Shown here piece by piece: positions 60,680 to 64,000 of a DNA stretch of 64,000 nt (the stretch's first letter is position 1; every line of letters begins with the position of its first letter). The notes beneath the pieces were generated by a model. That model was not told where the DNA came from and ran no database searches. It saw only the letters and a program-made list of their open reading frames with translations. The stretch covers positions 1,178,001 to 1,242,000 of the forward strand of contig NZ_JBFAPA010000001.1 of NCBI RefSeq assembly GCF_040675465.1, given 5' to 3'. Both the position numbers and the translations under genes were made by a program. The stretch is from Kibdelosporangium sp040675465 (GTDB lineage Bacteria; Actinomycetota; Actinomycetes; Mycobacteriales; Pseudonocardiaceae).

Positions 60680-62233
60680 CTATGCGTTCTTCACCAGATC
60701 CGCGGCTTTTTCGCCGACCATGATGGTGGGGGCGTTGGTGTTGCCGCGGGGGACGGCGGGCATGACCGAGGCGTCCGCGACCCGGAGGCCTTCGATGCCG
60801 TTCACCTTCAGCTCCGCGTCCACGACCGTGCCGATCGCGCACGTGCCGACCGGGTGGTACAGCGTCTGGGTCTGCTCGCGGATGTGCTGGGCGAGTTCGG
60901 CGTCGGTCAGGTCCAGGCGCTCGGGCAGGAACGGCTTGTCCAGGTAGCGGGCCAGGGCCGGGCGCTGACCGATCTCCCGCAGTACCCGCAGGCCCGCGAC
61001 CATGGCGTCCATATCGGACGTTTCGCTGTAGTAGGCCGGGTCGATCGCCGGCCGCCACTCCGGGTTGGCCGACCGCAGCCGCAACCGGCCGCGGCTCGCG
61101 GGCGAGACCATGGTCGCCGCCGAGGTGAAACCGCGAACGGTCGGCTCGTGCATTCCGTTGTCGTAGAACAAGGTCGGCGCGACGATGAACTGGATGTCCG
61201 GCGCCGCGAGGTCTTCCTGGGTGCGGATGAACGCGCCCGACTCGCCGATGTTCGACGCCATCGGGCCGCGGCCGGTGACCTGCCACTGCACCAGCCTGCG
61301 CGGGTTGGCGTAGTCGACGATGTCGGTGGTCTTCTTGGTGCTCCACAGGATTCCGGCGGCCGGGTGGTCGTGCAGGTTCTCCCCGACCTCGTCCAGGCCG
61401 ACGACCACGTCGATGCCGAGCTCCCGCAGGTGCGCCGCGGGACCGATGCCGGACAGCATCAGCAGCTGCGGTGAGTTGACGGCACCACCGGACAGCACGA
61501 CCTCGGCGTTCACAGTGGACGTCACCAGGGAGCCGTTGTGCAGGTAGGTGACGCCGGTCGCGCGGCCCGACGACGTGACGATCTTGGTAGCCAACGCGTT
61601 AGTGCGCACTGTCAGGTTGGGGCGAGTCATGGCAGGCCGTAGGTACGCGTCGGCTGTGGACCAACGACGGCCGTTGTGACAGGTCACCTGGTACTGCCCG
61701 GCGCCCTCCTGCTCAGCGCCGTTGAAGTCGTCCGTCGGCTTCATACCCCACGCCACAGCCGCGTCGACCCACGCGCGGGACAGCGGGTGCGTATAACGGC
61801 GGTCCTCGACGAACAGCGGTCCGTCGGTGCCATGCAGGGGACCGCTGAGCCGTGTGTTGTGCTCGGCCCGTTTGAAATAGGGCAGAACGGACTCCCAGTC
61901 CCAGCCGGGCGCGTTCCAGCCGTCGTAGTCCGCCGCGTTGCCGCGGATGTAGATCATGGCGTTCATCGACGAGCACCCGCCGAGCGCCTTCATCCGCGGC
62001 CAGTACGACGTGCGGTCATCCATGTGCTTCTGCGGGACGGTCTCGTAGTTCCAGTCCCATTTGGTCTTGAACAGGCTGGAGAACGCCGCCGGGATGTGGA
62101 TCTCGTCGGCGGTGTCCTCCCCGCCCGCCTCGAGCAGCAGCACGCTGACGCCGGGATCCTCGGTCAACCGGTTGGCGAGCACGCATCCGGCACTGCCCGC
62201 GCCTACCACGATGTAGTCGAACGTCTCGGTCAC
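60680..62233 (-). CDS. GMC-family FAD oxidoreductase (choline dehydrogenase type)
   Basis: 517 residues. FAD motif YIVVGAGSAGCVLANRLTED near the N-terminus; GMC signatures ALGGCSSMNAMIYIRG and GAVNSPQLLMLSGIGP; the catalytic His in YHPVGTCAIG and Asn in GNTNAPTIM. It oxidises an alcohol, with choline dehydrogenase (BetA) the nearest type but the substrate unproven. GTG start follows TTGGAGGCGTC. The aldehyde dehydrogenase gene is convergent next door, so the two might use one pathway. Confidence 0.92.
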   Translation of the reverse strand: MTETFDYIVVGAGSAGCVLANRLTEDPGVSVLLLEAGGEDTADEIHIPAAFSSLFKTKWDWNYETVPQKHMDDRTSYWPRMKALGGCSSMNAMIYIRGNAADYDGWNAPGWDWESVLPYFKRAEHNTRLSGPLHGTDGPLFVEDRRYTHPLSRAWVDAAVAWGMKPTDDFNGAEQEGAGQYQVTCHNGRRWSTADAYLRPAMTRPNLTVRTNALATKIVTSSGRATGVTYLHNGSLVTSTVNAEVVLSGGAVNSPQLLMLSGIGPAAHLRELGIDVVVGLDEVGENLHDHPAAGILWSTKKTTDIVDYANPRRLVQWQVTGRGPMASNIGESGAFIRTQEDLAAPDIQFIVAPTLFYDNGMHEPTVRGFTSAATMVSPASRGRLRLRSANPEWRPAIDPAYYSETSDMDAMVAGLRVLREIGQRPALARYLDKPFLPERLDLTDAELAQHIREQTQTLYHPVGTCAIGTVVDAELKVNGIEGLRVADASVMPAVPRGNTNAPTIMVGEKAADLVKNA

Positions 62234-62274
62234 GACGCCTCCAATCGGCCCACCGACCGATCCTGCCCCAGGGT

Positions 62275-63240
62275 TCAGATCCGCGAAAGCACCTCGTTCT
62301 CTTCTGACGGAGTCAAGCCGGCCTTGCGGGGCCGGTCCAGGCCGAGCTCGCGCTCGTACATCAGCGCGCTCGCGGCCGCCTGCGCCACGGACCTGAACCG
62401 CAGCCCGGCCTCGATGGCCGGCTGGACGTCCCAGTCGCGCTTGAGCAGGTGGTCCTCCGGGATCCACAGCGGCAACGACTTCGGCCCGGCCCAGGCGTTC
62501 ACGCCGAGTGCGAGCAGCTTCTCCTCGGCGACGGGCACCATCTCCACGTCGCCGCCGGCCACCGCGTGGATCTCCTTGAGCAGCGCGCCGAACGGGATCG
62601 GCAGGCCGGCCGCGTTGAACGTGCCGCCGATCCGCTGTTCCGCGCCGGTCACGATCCACGACGCCAGGTCGTCGACATCCAGGTGGTGGGTCGCCTGATC
62701 GGGGGAATCTGGGATGACCGCCCGGCCGGTGCCCGCGAGCCGGGCCGGCCAGTAGCCGAACCGGTCGGACACGTCGCCACGCCCGGTGATCAGCCCCGCC
62801 CGGACGATGAACGCGTCCTCGCCGTACACCTCGCGGACCGCGTTCTCGCTGGCCACCTTGATGCCGCCGTAGTTCTCGTACGAGCCAGGGGCGGCCTGCT
62901 CGTACACGGCCTCCTCGAGCGGGTCCGCCACGCCACCGGTGCGGTACTCCGAGTACGCGCTGATCGATGAGACGAACGTCCAATGCTTCGCCTTGATCGT
63001 TCGCACCGCCCGCTGGACGTGCGGGAACGAGATTTTGGCCACGTCCACGACCGCCTCGAACTCGACGTCCGCGAGGGGCGCCAGACCGTCCGGATCGTCG
63101 CGGTCGACCTTGATCAGCGGGGCCGGTGCCCCGTTCGTGCTACCCCGGGCCGCGCAGGTCACGTCGTGTCCCCGGCGAACCGCCTCGGCCGCGATGGCAG
63201 ACCCGAGGAAGACCGTTCCCCCCAGAATGAGAAGTCGCAT
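62275..63240 (-). CDS. NAD-dependent epimerase/dehydratase family protein
   Basis: 321 residues, extended SDR. Nucleotide motif LILGGTVFLGSAIAAEAVRRG, VSSISAYSEY, active-site YENYGGIKVASE (Tyr and Lys), and RAGLITGRGDVSDRF. It acts on an NDP-sugar or related compound. ATG 63240 has TAAGGA upstream; ATG 63249 adds three residues. It ends 42 bp before the GMC gene start on the same strand, so they may be co-transcribed. Confidence 0.9.
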   Translation of the reverse strand: MRLLILGGTVFLGSAIAAEAVRRGHDVTCAARGSTNGAPAPLIKVDRDDPDGLAPLADVEFEAVVDVAKISFPHVQRAVRTIKAKHWTFVSSISAYSEYRTGGVADPLEEAVYEQAAPGSYENYGGIKVASENAVREVYGEDAFIVRAGLITGRGDVSDRFGYWPARLAGTGRAVIPDSPDQATHHLDVDDLASWIVTGAEQRIGGTFNAAGLPIPFGALLKEIHAVAGGDVEMVPVAEEKLLALGVNAWAGPKSLPLWIPEDHLLKRDWDVQPAIEAGLRFRSVAQAAASALMYERELGLDRPRKAGLTPSEENEVLSRI

Positions 63241-63360
63241 GTCAGCCATCCTTACTGTGACCCGGGCCATTCCGCCACGCTGCTCGCGCAGGGCGAAACT
63301 CCCTGGTCAGGTACTCTTCGCGGGTAGCCGTCACCCCTAGTAAGTGTGGGAGTAACGACC

Positions 63361-63600
63361 GTGGCCCGTGTCGTCGTCGACGTAATGCCCAAGCCGGAGA
63401 TCCTCGACCCGCAGGGACAGGCGGTGGCCAAAGCGTTGCCCCGTCTGGGTTTCCAAGGTGTCACCGAGGTTCGCCAAGGCAAGCGGTTCGAGCTGGAGGT
63501 CGACGACGATGTCGACGACGAAACGCTGACCAAGATCGCGAGCGGCCTGCTCGCCAACACCGTGATCGAGGACTTCACGGTTCGGCGGGTGGAATCGTGA
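63361..63600 (+). CDS. purS: phosphoribosylformylglycinamidine synthase, PurS subunit
   Basis: 79 residues: ARVVVDVMPKPEILDPQGQAVAKALPRLG (starts ARVVVDVMPK, key PEILDPQG) and the end ANTVIEDFTVRRVES. PurS bridges PurL and PurQ in the three-part FGAM synthase. GTG start after GTGGGAGTAACGACC. It overlaps purQ by 4 bp (GTGA). It is divergent from the epimerase gene. Confidence 0.96.
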   Translation: MARVVVDVMPKPEILDPQGQAVAKALPRLGFQGVTEVRQGKRFELEVDDDVDDETLTKIASGLLANTVIEDFTVRRVES

Positions 63601-64000
63601 CCGCCCGGGTTGGGGTGATCACCTTCCCTGGCACGCTGGATGATCAGGACGCGGCGCGCGCGGTGAAGTACGCGGGCGGCGAGGCCGTCTCGCTCTGGCA
63701 CGCGGACGCCGATCTCCGCGGCGTGGACGCGGTGATCGTGCCCGGCGGGTTCTCCTACGGCGACTACCTGCGCTGCGGCGCGATCGCCCGGTTCGCCCCG
63801 GTGATGGGCCCGGTGATCGAGGCCGCCGCCAAGGGCATGCCGATCCTGGGGATCTGCAACGGGTTCCAGATCCTCTGCGAGGCGGGTCTGTTGCCCGGCG
63901 CGCTGGTTCGCAACTCCGCCATGCACTTCGTCTGCCGCGACCAGTGGCTGAAGGTGGACAACACCAGCACCGCCTGGACCACCCGGTACGACCAGGGCGC
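63597..64000 (+). CDS. purQ: phosphoribosylformylglycinamidine synthase, PurQ subunit (3' end outside window)
   Basis: The first 134 residues of the class I glutamine amidotransferase subunit: VGVITFPGTLDDQDAARAV, VPGGFSYGDYLRCGAIA and the nucleophile Cys in GICNGFQILCEAG. It supplies ammonia from glutamine to PurL. The His-Glu of the triad lies past the edge. Coupled to purS. purL is expected just downstream. Confidence 0.97.
   Translation, partial: MTARVGVITFPGTLDDQDAARAVKYAGGEAVSLWHADADLRGVDAVIVPGGFSYGDYLRCGAIARFAPVMGPVIEAAAKGMPILGICNGFQILCEAGLLPGALVRNSAMHFVCRDQWLKVDNTSTAWTTRYDQG

Noticed and set aside
58946..61474. Open frame of 842 codons on the plus strand
   Set aside because: Covers the ALDH and GMC genes in the wrong frame; low-complexity Arg/Gly/Asp composition.

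Overview
This window is a gene-dense, very GC-rich chromosomal segment of a filamentous actinomycete, most likely a member of the Pseudonocardiales (Amycolatopsis, Lentzea or Saccharothrix type). The evidence is the high-GC codon use with many GTG and TTG starts, several F420-type oxidoreductases, SigE-family sigma factors with membrane partners, an EspG/DUF3558/WXG100 type VII secretion cluster, a DasR-type operator at nagA, and purine genes spread among housekeeping genes. fba, a DUF3151 gene and purA lie close together, as I recall from Mycobacterium. About 70 genes are supported. I saw no rRNA, tRNA, CRISPR array or transposase gene.

Layout. 1-5642: a partial hormone-sensitive-lipase-type hydrolase, a GlcD-like flavin oxidase, a 901-residue KAP-type double P-loop membrane NTPase downstream of a DedA transporter, and a small membrane protein. 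5643-7092: mostly non-coding, with two copies of a 166/167-bp element that has terminal inverted repeats and a pair of DnaA-box-like sequences. 7093-14638: nagA with a DasR-like operator, a sigma factor, YCII, PPOX, SDR, aldo/keto reductase and LLM enzymes, a hydrolase lacking its nucleophile serine, and a nitric oxide synthase-like protein lacking the heme cysteine. 14824-23584: fba, an HTH membrane protein divergent from a secreted protein, DUF3151, a secreted HNH nuclease, a TetR/quinone reductase pair and purA. 23722-27290: an ssuCBAD sulfonate operon. 27351-31659: glpQ and a TAXI-TRAP transporter. 31718-31927: a non-coding array of 15-bp repeats ending in a large inverted repeat just before purD.

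31982-39111: purD, then a type VII secretion substrate/chaperone cluster without secretion machinery, then an aminotransferase. 39284-45862: a small membrane protein, a HAD hydrolase, threonine aldolase, two sigma/membrane-partner modules around a TetR gene, and purB. 45915-54806: a MOSC protein, a secreted M14 carboxypeptidase, an ABC ATPase and permease, a SAM hydrolase, a heterodimeric ABC exporter with complementary broken ATP sites, and purC. 54887-64000: DUF2334, VOC, TfoX-like and MBL proteins, a divergent ArsR/MFS pair, an aldehyde dehydrogenase, a GMC oxidoreductase, an epimerase, purS and the start of purQ.

Six enzymes of de novo purine and AMP synthesis (purD, purS, purQ, purC, purB, purA) are encoded here. 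A recurring sign is a TAnnnT box 5 to 9 nt before a start codon that has no Shine-Dalgarno sequence, which suggests many leaderless mRNAs, including those of purD, purB and purC. The most unusual items are the 15-bp repeat array, the DnaA-box elements, the heme-cysteine-less NOS-like protein, the KAP NTPase with a TIR-like N-terminus, and the orphan type VII cluster.
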